From MGIIa-L3 sp038150305 (GTDB lineage: Archaea > Thermoplasmatota > Poseidoniia > Poseidoniales > Poseidoniaceae), in NCBI GenBank assembly GCA_038150305.1, contig JAYOTG010000002.1, forward strand, positions 1 to 64,000: 64,000 nt of DNA. The letters run 5' to 3'. The translations under genes and the position numbers were made by a program. Below are positions 17,565 to 25,507 of the stretch, one piece after another. The notes under the pieces were generated by a model. That model made no database searches. It was not told the origin of the DNA and saw only the letters and a program-made list of their open reading frames with translations. The stretch's first letter is position 1. Each line of letters begins with the position of its first letter.

Positions 17565-19074
17565 GGCGCCGCTCGAGGAGCAGGGCGGCGCCAAGCATGG
17601 CGACAAGGCCAGCGGCCACGCCTGGACTTGGACTGGAATTCGACCGTTCTGGCCGAGGAATGACGCCCTCAGCTTGTGCCAGTTCAACGAGGTCTTCGGT
17701 GAACGCTTCCGTTGTCCATCCGTCCCCGTTCCACTGCACGCGAGGTTTGCGCTTGCCGTCGAGGATGTAGGTGACCGTGGCGTGGCCCACGAGCACCTCG
17801 CCGTCGTCGCTGACGCAACTCAGGCGGTCGCCTTCCCGCCAGCTGTAACCCTCGTCGCACATGCAGTGCGCGGACGAGCCGCTGCCCATGATCCAGCCGT
17901 GGCCGTTGCAGGTCGTCGCATCGCCTTGGCCTTGCATGCCGGAATCGCCAGGGGCGGGGATGTCGCTCAGGTTCACCGTGGACGGCGCCCAAGCGATGTG
18001 CATGGTATCGGTCAGGTCGTCCATGCCCACCATGGACTCCTCCCACATCGTGCCGTTCCAGAACGCAAGGCGCCAGGACCACGACCAATCGGCGGGTGCA
18101 GCGGAGCCGTCGATGCTTTGGAGCATGTGGCCCCATTGCGGATTCAGGCTGACGTTCAGACCCATGTCCGCATTGACAAGGGCGCCATGCGTCATCAGGT
18201 GGGCCGAGGTCGCGTTGAGCACGTGGCTGGTGGCGTTGCCTTCGTCGAAGAGCAGGTGCATGGACGAGCGACCGGTCGGTGCCGGCAGGTCGCTGAGGTT
18301 GCGTCGCGAGTCCGTGAGGGCAAGATGTGGGTGCGTGAGCACGTCGATGTCGTCGAGGCCAACCGGGCTCTCCTCCCACGCACTCGACGTGCTGTTCCAG
18401 CGTTGGAGGGCCCACCACCACGACCAATCCTCAGGCGAGGCAACGCCCTCGACGCCCGTGATCATGTGACCGTACTGTCCGTCTTTGGCCGTGATGTTCC
18501 ATCCCGCGGCATCGGCGTGCTCCACCGTCAGGTTCCATCCGGTCGGTCGCACGAGGTGCTCGGAGGCGTTCCCGTTCGGGTTGACCACCGTCACCGTGGC
18601 GGCCTCCAAGGCAAAGTCGACTTCGCTGCCGTGAGCTTCGATAACTTCGGACGCCACGTTCACGCCAAAGCGGGCCCAGACGTCCTCCAAGGTCGCGTTG
18701 TCGGCGGTCAGGTGCGGCCAATCCACGCCGTGGTACTCGGTGAACGCAAGCAGGCGTTCTGGCGTGTCCCTCACCGGGTCCACGGTGATCGACACAAAGC
18801 CGACGTGCTTCGCGAGGTCGTCGTCAAGCCCGGCTTGGACCGCTTTCATGGTGTGCGTGATGACCGGACAAGCGTCAGGGCAGTGCGTGAACACGAAGGC
18901 AACGACGAGAATCTCCTCGCCCAAGCCGTCCAAACTCACGTTTTCTCCGTGCTGATCGACGAGGTCGACCTCACCCACAGAACCGCGCGAGAGCACCAGT
19001 CCGTTGTAGGCTGCCGCTTGAACGGGCAGCAAGAGCGTGGTCACCAGCAGAGCAGCGACCAAGCAACGACGCAA
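17557..19074 (-). CDS. Sco1/SenC-like copper chaperone with duplicated C-terminal domains
   Basis: 505 residues. I choose the TTG at 19074 as start because GAGGGG lies 6 bases upstream and a signal peptide (LRRCLVAALLVTTLLLPVQA) follows at once; the longer frame overlaps cox4. Residues about 30-190 form a thioredoxin-fold Sco domain with CPDAC (Cys65, Cys69), the copper-binding CxxxC. Two similar modules follow, each with GHM...W(S)W.W....W......WEES.VG.DD, which resemble DUF4430-type domains. Then comes a cysteine-rich EGF-like patch (CNGHGW...CMCDEGYSW...C) and a C-terminal SPGVAAGLVAMLGAALLLERRR membrane anchor. It probably matures the CuA centre of the oxidase encoded just upstream. Confidence 0.82.
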   Translation of the reverse strand: MRRCLVAALLVTTLLLPVQAAAYNGLVLSRGSVGEVDLVDQHGENVSLDGLGEEILVVAFVFTHCPDACPVITHTMKAVQAGLDDDLAKHVGFVSITVDPVRDTPERLLAFTEYHGVDWPHLTADNATLEDVWARFGVNVASEVIEAHGSEVDFALEAATVTVVNPNGNASEHLVRPTGWNLTVEHADAAGWNITAKDGQYGHMITGVEGVASPEDWSWWWALQRWNSTSSAWEESPVGLDDIDVLTHPHLALTDSRRNLSDLPAPTGRSSMHLLFDEGNATSHVLNATSAHLMTHGALVNADMGLNVSLNPQWGHMLQSIDGSAAPADWSWSWRLAFWNGTMWEESMVGMDDLTDTMHIAWAPSTVNLSDIPAPGDSGMQGQGDATTCNGHGWIMGSGSSAHCMCDEGYSWREGDRLSCVSDDGEVLVGHATVTYILDGKRKPRVQWNGDGWTTEAFTEDLVELAQAEGVIPRPERSNSSPSPGVAAGLVAMLGAALLLERRRS

Positions 19075-19084
19075 AGCAGTCCCC

Positions 19085-19468
19085 TCAGGGAGTGCTGGTT
19101 GCGTAGGACCCTGAAAAGGGCGTGCACCAAGCCGGCAAGCCGGTGATGCCGGACGGGTTCGACAGGCCAATGCCCCACAGCATCAGCACCACGAAGATGA
19201 ACGGGAAGACGAAGCTCCACAGGTAGGGCCTTGGGTCGCCCGCAAGGTGCATGAAGAAGGCAGCAATGCCGTAGCCCTTGATGATCCCAACGCCGATGAG
19301 GATGCTCCAGACGATGTACTTCTGTTCTTCAGGAACGAGGAACACCGCGGCCACTTCGGCCAAGGTGAAAATCATCAGGATCCAGAAGTTCAAGGCGTAG
19401 ATGTCCATGGGGATTGGACTCTTCTTAACCCACTGCTCGATTTTGGATGCGTGTTCTCCCATGTCCAT
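19085..19468 (-). CDS. Cytochrome c oxidase subunit IV-type small membrane protein
   Basis: 127 residues with three hydrophobic helices (IYALNFWILMIFTLAEVAAVF, IVWSILIGVGIIKGYGIAAFFMHL, SFVFPFIFVVLMLWGIGLS). The GIIKGYGIAAFFMHL helix matches the KxxxxxxFMH pattern of prokaryotic COX4/CtaF subunits. It lies between cox3 and sco on the same strand, 5 bases after the cox3 stop. It is an accessory subunit of the terminal oxidase and has no redox centre. Confidence 0.82.
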   Translation of the reverse strand: MDMGEHASKIEQWVKKSPIPMDIYALNFWILMIFTLAEVAAVFLVPEEQKYIVWSILIGVGIIKGYGIAAFFMHLAGDPRPYLWSFVFPFIFVVLMLWGIGLSNPSGITGLPAWCTPFSGSYATSTP

Positions 19469-19473
19469 TCACC

Positions 19474-20763
19474 TCAATACAGATAGAAGGCGGGGAAGAT
19501 GACCACCCACGCCAGGTCAACAAAGTGCCAGTACAGACCGAAGTACTCGATGCCCTGACCGTTCTCTTCGTCAAAGCCAACGGTATCGGCCTTGAACACG
19601 AGGTAGAGCATCACCAACAGCCCGATGAAGACGTGAAGTCCGTGGGCGCCGGTGGCGATGTAGAAGATGGAACCCTGCTGCGTGGCGAGGGTGAAGCCCT
19701 CAGCGATGAGGTGGCTCCACTCGATGAGCTTCAGCACGATGAACAGGGAACCGAGGGCCAAGGTCGCAATGAGGTAGTTGCGCACCGCAGCCTTACGGGT
19801 GGGCATCAACTTCGCCATGAGGGGGTTCGACGAGACTTCCCAGTTGGTGTTCTTCGCGGCCTTGAGGGCGAGCACGATCGTGTAGGACGAGATGATGAGC
19901 GCGAAGGTGTTGATGGCACCTGGCGCGAGGGTGGCCAGATCACCACGGATGAGGTCTGAAGCGGTCACAACAGAGCCTTCCTCAACGCCTGCACAGGCTT
20001 CGACGCCCGACTTGATGGCCCAGTCTGTGCACCACCCTGTGCGCATGCGAAGGTAGGACGAGAAGAAGGAGGCGAAGACCATCACTTCGGACATCAGGAA
20101 GACCCAGATGCCGACCTTTCGGATGTGCTGGCCACGGAAAGGCACCATGTCGTCGGTTGCGGTGGCGATTTGCTCGCCATGGCCGTCGAAAGGCAGGTCC
20201 TCTTGCCACCAGTTGGCGATGCCAAGCACCACGAACACGAGGCCCGTGGTGGACATGGCCATGTCCATGAGTTCGAACTCGAGGCCGTACAGCATCCCTT
20301 CTGCACCGTGAGCAAACCGGGGGAAGCCGATCATAAACAGCATCACGCCGAAAGCGAGCACGATCGGTGAGGACGAACCGTGGTGGCCGTGGTCGTCGTG
20401 GTCCGCGTCCGGCTTGAGGGAGTTGACGAAGCCACCGAACCCGATGAAGACCGCATAGACGATCATCATCACGAGGATGGTGTTGCCGGCCACCGCGAAG
20501 GTGAGGTAGTTCAGGTGTGTGTCAACGTACTCATGGTGGAGCTCGTCATAGGCTTCACCGGTCACGCCGGATTCCTTGGCCGCGTAGTACGCGTCCTTGG
20601 CGTCGTGGTAGTCGCCGTTGAGGCCCTGATCTTCGCCAAAGCCAGCGATGCCACCGACGAGGACGCCATAGGCGACCACACCAATGGTCAGGAAGATGCC
20701 CGCCATCAGGAGCGAACGCATCCAAATCGCGTTCTCGACGTGTGCATGACCTCCTCCGCTCAT
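19474..20763 (-). CDS. coxC: Cytochrome c oxidase subunit III with N-terminal extension
   Basis: 429 residues. The C-terminal half, from about residue 215 (GQHIRKVGIWVFLMSEVMVFASFFSSYL), is a standard COX3 with the conserved helix bundle and ends GLYWHFVDLAWVVIFPAFYLY. Before it lies an unusual region of about 210 residues with four further hydrophobic helices and a His/Asp-rich loop (DADHDDHGHHG). Bacterial subunit III is commonly about 200-300 residues, so this is an extended form. Its first codon overlaps the cox1 stop. It stabilises subunit I and proton uptake. The extension's role is unknown. Confidence 0.92.
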   Translation of the reverse strand: MSGGGHAHVENAIWMRSLLMAGIFLTIGVVAYGVLVGGIAGFGEDQGLNGDYHDAKDAYYAAKESGVTGEAYDELHHEYVDTHLNYLTFAVAGNTILVMMIVYAVFIGFGGFVNSLKPDADHDDHGHHGSSSPIVLAFGVMLFMIGFPRFAHGAEGMLYGLEFELMDMAMSTTGLVFVVLGIANWWQEDLPFDGHGEQIATATDDMVPFRGQHIRKVGIWVFLMSEVMVFASFFSSYLRMRTGWCTDWAIKSGVEACAGVEEGSVVTASDLIRGDLATLAPGAINTFALIISSYTIVLALKAAKNTNWEVSSNPLMAKLMPTRKAAVRNYLIATLALGSLFIVLKLIEWSHLIAEGFTLATQQGSIFYIATGAHGLHVFIGLLVMLYLVFKADTVGFDEENGQGIEYFGLYWHFVDLAWVVIFPAFYLY

Positions 20764-23039
20764 TGGGTCACCTCCGTGCCGGAGCCTTCCCAGAGGCGCT
20801 TGCCAACGCCCTTCTTCTTCTCGCCGTGCTCGTGACCTTCGTTGGCATCACCCTGCGTGGGGATGTCGTGGAAGGAGGGGGTCGGCGGTGGCGAGGACGT
20901 GGTCCACTCAAGCGACCAACCGCCCCACGGGTCTTTGCCGACCTTCTCGCCTCGGCGGGCGGAGTAGATGATGTTCCAGACGAGGATCAACTGGCTCAGG
21001 CCGAAGATGAAGGCGAAGGTGGACACGGCCAAGTTGTAGGAGGCAAAGCCGGTCTCTTCGAGGTACGAGTGCGTGCGGCGCGGCATGCCCATCATGCCGA
21101 GGGCGTGCATGGGCCAGAAGGCTGCGTTGTAGGACGCGAAACCGATGAGGAAGTGGTAGAGGCCGAGGCGCTCGTCCATCTTGCGGCCGGTCACCTTGGG
21201 GAACCAGTAGTAGACGCCGGCAAAGAGCGCAAACACGGTGCCACCGATGAAGACGTAGTGGAAGTGAGCGACCACGAAGTAGGTGTCGTGGAAGTGGACG
21301 TCAAGACCGGAGACGGGGAAGAACATCCCCGAAATGCCACCCAAGGTGAAGGTGATGAGGAAGCCAAGCGCCCACAAGGTGTGCGTGCGCATGACCAGGC
21401 TGCCCTGGTAGAGCGTCATCAGCCAGTTGAAGATCTTCGCACCGGTCGGGATCGCCACCAACATGGTGGTGATCATGAAGGCCGCGCGCCACGCGGGCGA
21501 CATGCCAGAGGTCAGCATGTGGTGGCCCCAGACGACGAAACCAACCACGCCAATGCCCGCCATGGCGATGACCATCGACTTGTAGCCGAAGACGGACCGA
21601 CGCGCGCTGGTTGCGAGGACCTCGGACACGATACCGAAGGCCGGCACGATGACCACGTACACCTCGGGGTGACCGAAGAACCAGAACAGGTGCTGGAACA
21701 GGATTGGGTCGCCGCCGAAGGTGTAGAAGGTCGTCCCAATCGTGTGGTCGAAGAGCAGGAAGGCCACACCGACGATGAAGGCCGGAAGCGACACGAAGAG
21801 CATGAACACCGACACGAAGACCGACCACGAAAACAGCGGAATGCGCCACCAGGTCACGCCGGGAGCGCGCATGGTGAACACGGTGGTGATGAAGTTCACA
21901 CCGCTCAGGGTGCTTGAAGCGCCGAGCATGACCATGCCCGCGATGAACGCGGTGGTGCCTGGGTTGTTGCCGTATTCGCCGAATTCGCTCAGCGAGGAAT
22001 ACGGCGGATACATCACCCAGGTGATGTCGGCGCCTTCACCGGTCCAGATGCCCGTGTAGATGAGGGGCGTCGAGAAGACCAGCATCCACAGGCCAAGGGC
22101 GTTGATGCGAGGGAAGGCGAGGTCCTTGGCGCCGATCTGCAAGGGCAGAACGTAATTCATGAAGCCTGCAATCATCGGCATCGCGGCGAGGAAAATCATC
22201 GTCGTGCCGTGCAGCGTGAAGAAGGAGTTGTACTGATCGTAGGTGAGGAAATCGTTCTCGGGGACGGACAACTGGATGCGGAACAGCAGCGCCAGCAAAC
22301 CACCGACCAAGAAGAACAGGAAACCGTAGAGGAAGTACATGACACCGACTTCCTTGTGGTCCGTCGTGGTCAACCATGGCTTCAGGTAGGCCCAGAAAGC
22401 GCCCATGGTGAAGGTCTCAGGGCTGCGTCGGTAGAAGACCCACATCGTGCCGAGCACAATCAGGCCAACGGCAAGCAACAACGCCGTCATGAGGATGATC
22501 AGCGGAGGAGCGCTCGGTGCCATCGCGCCGGCGTTGATGCCGGGCACGAGCAGGTTCACGACGTTCCATTCGTCCCCACCGGGGCCGTCGCCGCCGGAGA
22601 CCGCGTTGCCGTAGATGGTGAACTCAGCCGTGGCTTCGTCGTCGCCGGGCGCGGTCCACTCGAAGTCCCAGGTCCGCACCGTGTTCGCTTCAGCGGTGTG
22701 CGTCAATCCGGCGTCCATGATCTGACCGGCGGATTCTGGAACGGCGCTCACGGCGCCTTCTGTGACGAGGATGCGGTAGCCGCCCATGCGTCCGGCGTCG
22801 GGCTCGGAGCGAGGCAGATCGTCGTTCACGACGGTGACGGTGAACGTGTAGGTCTCGCTCGCGTTGAACGTCTCAGGCAAACCGGTCACGACCACCGTCG
22901 TGTCGGCGTTCGCGCCACCGTGGCATGAACAGCCGCCGTCACCGGCGCTGCCGATGCCAGCGGGCATGGCTTCGAAGCTGGGCGTGAAGGCCAAGGCGGC
23001 CAGCACAACAAGGAGCATGGCAACGGCGCGAGTGCGCAT
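20760..23039 (-). CDS. coxA: Cytochrome c oxidase subunit I with N-terminal Reeler-like domain
   Basis: 759 residues. From about residue 220 (TTDHKEVGVMYFLYG) it is an A-type heme-copper oxidase subunit I. It has LHGTTMIFLAAMP (heme a ligand region), WFFGHPEVYVVIVPAFG (CuB His and the cross-linked Tyr of the K-channel), VWGHHMLTSG (CuB His pair) and VVAHFHYVFIGG (heme ligands). The first about 175 residues are extra: a signal peptide, then GDGGCSCHGG (Cys37, Cys39, His40), then a beta-rich domain like the Reeler/choice-of-anchor V type, and a membrane helix before the oxidase core. Overlaps cox3 (start/stop) and cox2 (TGATG). Reduces oxygen to water and pumps protons. Confidence 0.95.
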   Translation of the reverse strand: MRTRAVAMLLVVLAALAFTPSFEAMPAGIGSAGDGGCSCHGGANADTTVVVTGLPETFNASETYTFTVTVVNDDLPRSEPDAGRMGGYRILVTEGAVSAVPESAGQIMDAGLTHTAEANTVRTWDFEWTAPGDDEATAEFTIYGNAVSGGDGPGGDEWNVVNLLVPGINAGAMAPSAPPLIILMTALLLAVGLIVLGTMWVFYRRSPETFTMGAFWAYLKPWLTTTDHKEVGVMYFLYGFLFFLVGGLLALLFRIQLSVPENDFLTYDQYNSFFTLHGTTMIFLAAMPMIAGFMNYVLPLQIGAKDLAFPRINALGLWMLVFSTPLIYTGIWTGEGADITWVMYPPYSSLSEFGEYGNNPGTTAFIAGMVMLGASSTLSGVNFITTVFTMRAPGVTWWRIPLFSWSVFVSVFMLFVSLPAFIVGVAFLLFDHTIGTTFYTFGGDPILFQHLFWFFGHPEVYVVIVPAFGIVSEVLATSARRSVFGYKSMVIAMAGIGVVGFVVWGHHMLTSGMSPAWRAAFMITTMLVAIPTGAKIFNWLMTLYQGSLVMRTHTLWALGFLITFTLGGISGMFFPVSGLDVHFHDTYFVVAHFHYVFIGGTVFALFAGVYYWFPKVTGRKMDERLGLYHFLIGFASYNAAFWPMHALGMMGMPRRTHSYLEETGFASYNLAVSTFAFIFGLSQLILVWNIIYSARRGEKVGKDPWGGWSLEWTTSSPPPTPSFHDIPTQGDANEGHEHGEKKKGVGKRLWEGSGTEVTQ

Positions 23040-24061
23040 CAGGCCTCACCTCCAACGTCGGCCTTCTTGATGCCAACATCGGCATCACAGGTCTTGCCCT
23101 CTTCGGCGACGACCTTCACTTCGCCCACCATCTGGGAGTGCTGCAGGCCGCAGTACTCCGCACAGCGGATGGGGAAGGTGCCGGCGTCGTCGGGGAAGAC
23201 GTACATGGTGGTGCCCTGCTCGAGGCCGGGCACGAGGTCTTCCTTCACGCCGAACTCGGGCAGCCAGAAGGAGTGCTGTACGCCCACATAGCGGGGGTCG
23301 CTGTCGTCGATGGGGCGGGAGTGCATGGTGAAGACCACGCCGTCTTCGGGCATGTCCGAGTCGTCGCTGGCGGAGTCCACCGTGGAACACGGGATGATGA
23401 GCGGCTCCACAGGGGTGCGGAAGATGTGACCGACGGGGATGTGTTCCCACGTGTGCAAAACGGTGCTTTCCTCGTCGAGAATTTCGACCTTGTAGTGGAG
23501 GCCTGCGTCGAAGAAGAAGTCCTCGACGGTGATCATGTCGCTGCCGTTGAAGGCGTGCTCCGTCTTCATGCCGTCCATGCTGACCACGGCGGTGTGCGGG
23601 TTGAGGCCCATGGCGTGGAGGACCACGTCACCTTCGCTGGTGCGAACCTCAACGTCCATGCCGGTGTGCTCGTCTTCCCACGTGAGCGGGTCCTCGTAGA
23701 CGAACTCCCAGTACCATTGGTAGCCGTTGACGGTGATGTCGAACCGGTTCTCGTCGTCGGGGATGCTGCCCCAGACGTCGGCCGTGGACGCGGTCGCAAG
23801 GAAGGTCAGCCAGGCGACCAGGATGGTAGGAATCACGTAGAAGGCGATCTCCAATTTCCGGTCCGTGTCGTGGTTGCTGCTCTCCAGAGGGAAGGTGCCG
23901 GGTTCAATCTTCCAAAGGGTCTTGGATTCGTCTGGCGTGAGTCCTGCACGGAAACGAGCCATGAAAAAGAACATCACCCCAAAGGTGACCACCCCAACGA
24001 TGATGGCCCAGAACAGGAACTTGTCATAGAGCACCGAAAACAGTGTGTCTTGAGCAGCCAT
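23039..24061 (-). CDS. coxB: Cytochrome c oxidase subunit II (CuA)
   Basis: 340 residues with two N-terminal membrane helices (FWAIIVGVVTFGVMFFF and YVIPTILVAWLTFLA), then the cupredoxin domain. The CuA site is complete: CAEYCGLQHSQM supplies Cys300, Cys304, His308 and Met311, and an upstream His is in WEHIPVGH. The aromatic WYWEFVYEDP patch (electron entry from the donor) is present as WYWEF. A 60-residue insertion with Asp/Ser residues precedes the final strands. It is the first gene of the cox operon. An AACGCTTAAGGAAG stretch about 35-45 bases upstream may contain its promoter. Confidence 0.95.
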   Translation of the reverse strand: MAAQDTLFSVLYDKFLFWAIIVGVVTFGVMFFFMARFRAGLTPDESKTLWKIEPGTFPLESSNHDTDRKLEIAFYVIPTILVAWLTFLATASTADVWGSIPDDENRFDITVNGYQWYWEFVYEDPLTWEDEHTGMDVEVRTSEGDVVLHAMGLNPHTAVVSMDGMKTEHAFNGSDMITVEDFFFDAGLHYKVEILDEESTVLHTWEHIPVGHIFRTPVEPLIIPCSTVDSASDDSDMPEDGVVFTMHSRPIDDSDPRYVGVQHSFWLPEFGVKEDLVPGLEQGTTMYVFPDDAGTFPIRCAEYCGLQHSQMVGEVKVVAEEGKTCDADVGIKKADVGGEA

Positions 24062-24231
24062 TGGACGCCCTCGTGCGCAGCCTCGGGAGGGCCTTCCTTA
24101 AGCGTTGTTGGATGCAGGAATGCGAGCCTTTGAACCTCGTTTTGAACATCGTCCTCCGCGCCCCTCGATTAGGTCGGAAATTTCCCTTCGCGGTCGGACG
24201 GTTCATGCGCCGCTTGTGACCTCGCCGAAGC

Positions 24232-24573
24232 ATGTCCATGGAGGGTGCCATGCAGGCCACCCTCGACGGTGCGGTGATCGTGGCCTTGCAGGTTCAACCA
24301 GGAGCATCCAGCGCCTCCCTTGCGGGTTTCGATGCGTGGAGGAACCGTATCGTGGTTCGCTTGGCGGCTCGTGCTCAAGCCGGCCAAGCCAACCGGGCCT
24401 TGTGCGCACAACTCGCCGCTTGGCTCGGTTGCCCCGCATCGTCGGTGACCATCGTCGAAGGACAAGCGTCACGCCAGAAGCGCGTCAGGATCGAGGGGCT
24501 CGGCGTTGATGCGGTGCTTGCAAGCCTCGCTTCGCAGGCCAGTGCACACGACGAGGACAACGCACATTCTTGA
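24232..24573 (+). CDS. DUF167/YggU-family protein
   Basis: 113 residues of the small YggU fold. The motif LQVQPGASSASLAG matches the family's V.PgA....i.G. It is followed by IVVRLAARAQAGQANRALCAQLAAWLG, the a.p..G.AN..l...la..l pattern, and by VTIVEGQASRQKRVRIEG. The role of the family is unknown; structures show an alpha/beta fold. ATGs at 24232, 24238 and 24250 are all possible starts. It is divergent from cox2 across about 170 bases that hold only candidate promoter sequence. Confidence 0.85.
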   Translation: MSMEGAMQATLDGAVIVALQVQPGASSASLAGFDAWRNRIVVRLAARAQAGQANRALCAQLAAWLGCPASSVTIVEGQASRQKRVRIEGLGVDAVLASLASQASAHDEDNAHS

Positions 24574-24598
24574 TGAGCGGGGCTATGCATCCAAGCCC

Positions 24599-25039
24599 AT
24601 GCGAAGCCCGAGGGTCCCGCTTCATCCTCGCCACGAGGAAGCGCGGGAGGCCCTGATGGGTCTGCGCGAGGACCAGGAGGACACGGGTCGCCCAATCCTG
24701 GTGGAGGGGCCGAGGGACGTGACCGCGTTGCGGGCTTTGGGCCTGACCGGGCCGATCGAGGTCGTCAACCGGGGATGGGACGTTGCCCGTCGCATCGCTC
24801 ATCTGGTGGAAACCTACGGCACGCGGGGCGCTGACGGCGGTCCTGCCTTGCATCTCTTGATGGATTGGGACCGAACCGGGGGGCGGCTTCAGACCACCTT
24901 CCGCCGTCGCCTCGAAGCCTTCGACGTGAAGGTGGAGGAAGAGACCAGGCGTGTCCTCATGCGGTGTTTGAAGCCTGAAACAAGGACCGTTGAGGGCCTT
25001 TCAGGACTCATCGACGTCCTCGGACTGGACGGGCGGTAG
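24599..25039 (+). CDS. TOPRIM-domain protein (small primase-like)
   Basis: 146 residues from the ATG at 24599, with a longer frame possible from 24506. It has a compact TOPRIM fold: ILVEGPRDVTALRALGLTG contains the catalytic glutamate, and LHLLMDWDRTGGRLQ contains the DxD-type metal-binding aspartates. Archaeal stand-alone TOPRIM proteins of this size are known beside primase and RNase M5-like families; its nucleic-acid target is unknown. Its 3' end overlaps the convergent Lrp gene by 39 bases, which is more than usual in this window. Confidence 0.8.
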   Translation: MRSPRVPLHPRHEEAREALMGLREDQEDTGRPILVEGPRDVTALRALGLTGPIEVVNRGWDVARRIAHLVETYGTRGADGGPALHLLMDWDRTGGRLQTTFRRRLEAFDVKVEEETRRVLMRCLKPETRTVEGLSGLIDVLGLDGR

Positions 25040-25507
25040 CGCCACGCCTTCCTCCTTGACGGTGTTCAGCACCACGTGGGTGTAAGAACGCGTGACGTGG
25101 TCGCTGGTCAGCACGGTTTTGGTGAGATCGTCAAGGTCCGCTCGGTTCTTCACGCGAGCCAGCACCATGGAATCGTAATCGCCGGTGACGTCGTACACGG
25201 CGAAGACCCGTGGGTCCTTGGCGATGGTGCGCTGCACGTCCATCATCTTCCCTTTGGCGATGCGCAGTCCTGCGATGACCGTCATTTCCCAACCCAGCCG
25301 TTCTGCATCCAGCCGAACCTGATGTCCAACGATGATGCCCGCTTCTTCGAGGCGACGGAGCCGATTGGTGACCGTGCCTTGCGCGACGCCGACCTGCTTG
25401 GCAATCTCGCGCTGGCTGTACCGTGCATCCTCGAGGAGGGCTCCGAGGATGGCCCTGTCCGTCGCGTCGAGGTCGTGCATCGGTCCCGCTCGGACGCGGG
25501 ACGTCAT
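25001..25507 (-). CDS. Lrp/AsnC-family transcription regulator
   Basis: 168 residues, or 159 if the second ATG (25480) is used. The N-terminal winged helix-turn-helix is LDATDRAILGALLEDARYSQREIAKQVGVAQGTVTNRLRRLEEAGII. The C-terminal RAM/AsnC ligand-binding domain follows (FAVYDVTGDYDSMVLARV). Such proteins sense amino acids and form octamers on DNA, so a link with the amino-acid transport genes is possible but not shown. Its first ATG overlaps the stop of the upstream membrane-protein gene (ATGA), which supports the longer start and coupled translation. Confidence 0.93.
   Translation of the reverse strand: MTSRVRAGPMHDLDATDRAILGALLEDARYSQREIAKQVGVAQGTVTNRLRRLEEAGIIVGHQVRLDAERLGWEMTVIAGLRIAKGKMMDVQRTIAKDPRVFAVYDVTGDYDSMVLARVKNRADLDDLTKTVLTSDHVTRSYTHVVLNTVKEEGVALPPVQSEDVDES

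Noticed and set aside
16674..17663. Plus-strand frame crossing tRNA-Ser
   Set aside because: It passes through a tRNA gene and over a signal peptide on the other strand.
17674..19146. 490-residue frame opposite the sco gene
   Set aside because: No protein-like features, and it lies within a gene supported by Sco motifs.
20742..21917. 391-residue frame opposite cox1
   Set aside because: Composition dominated by His, Glu and Gly from reading cox1 codons backward.
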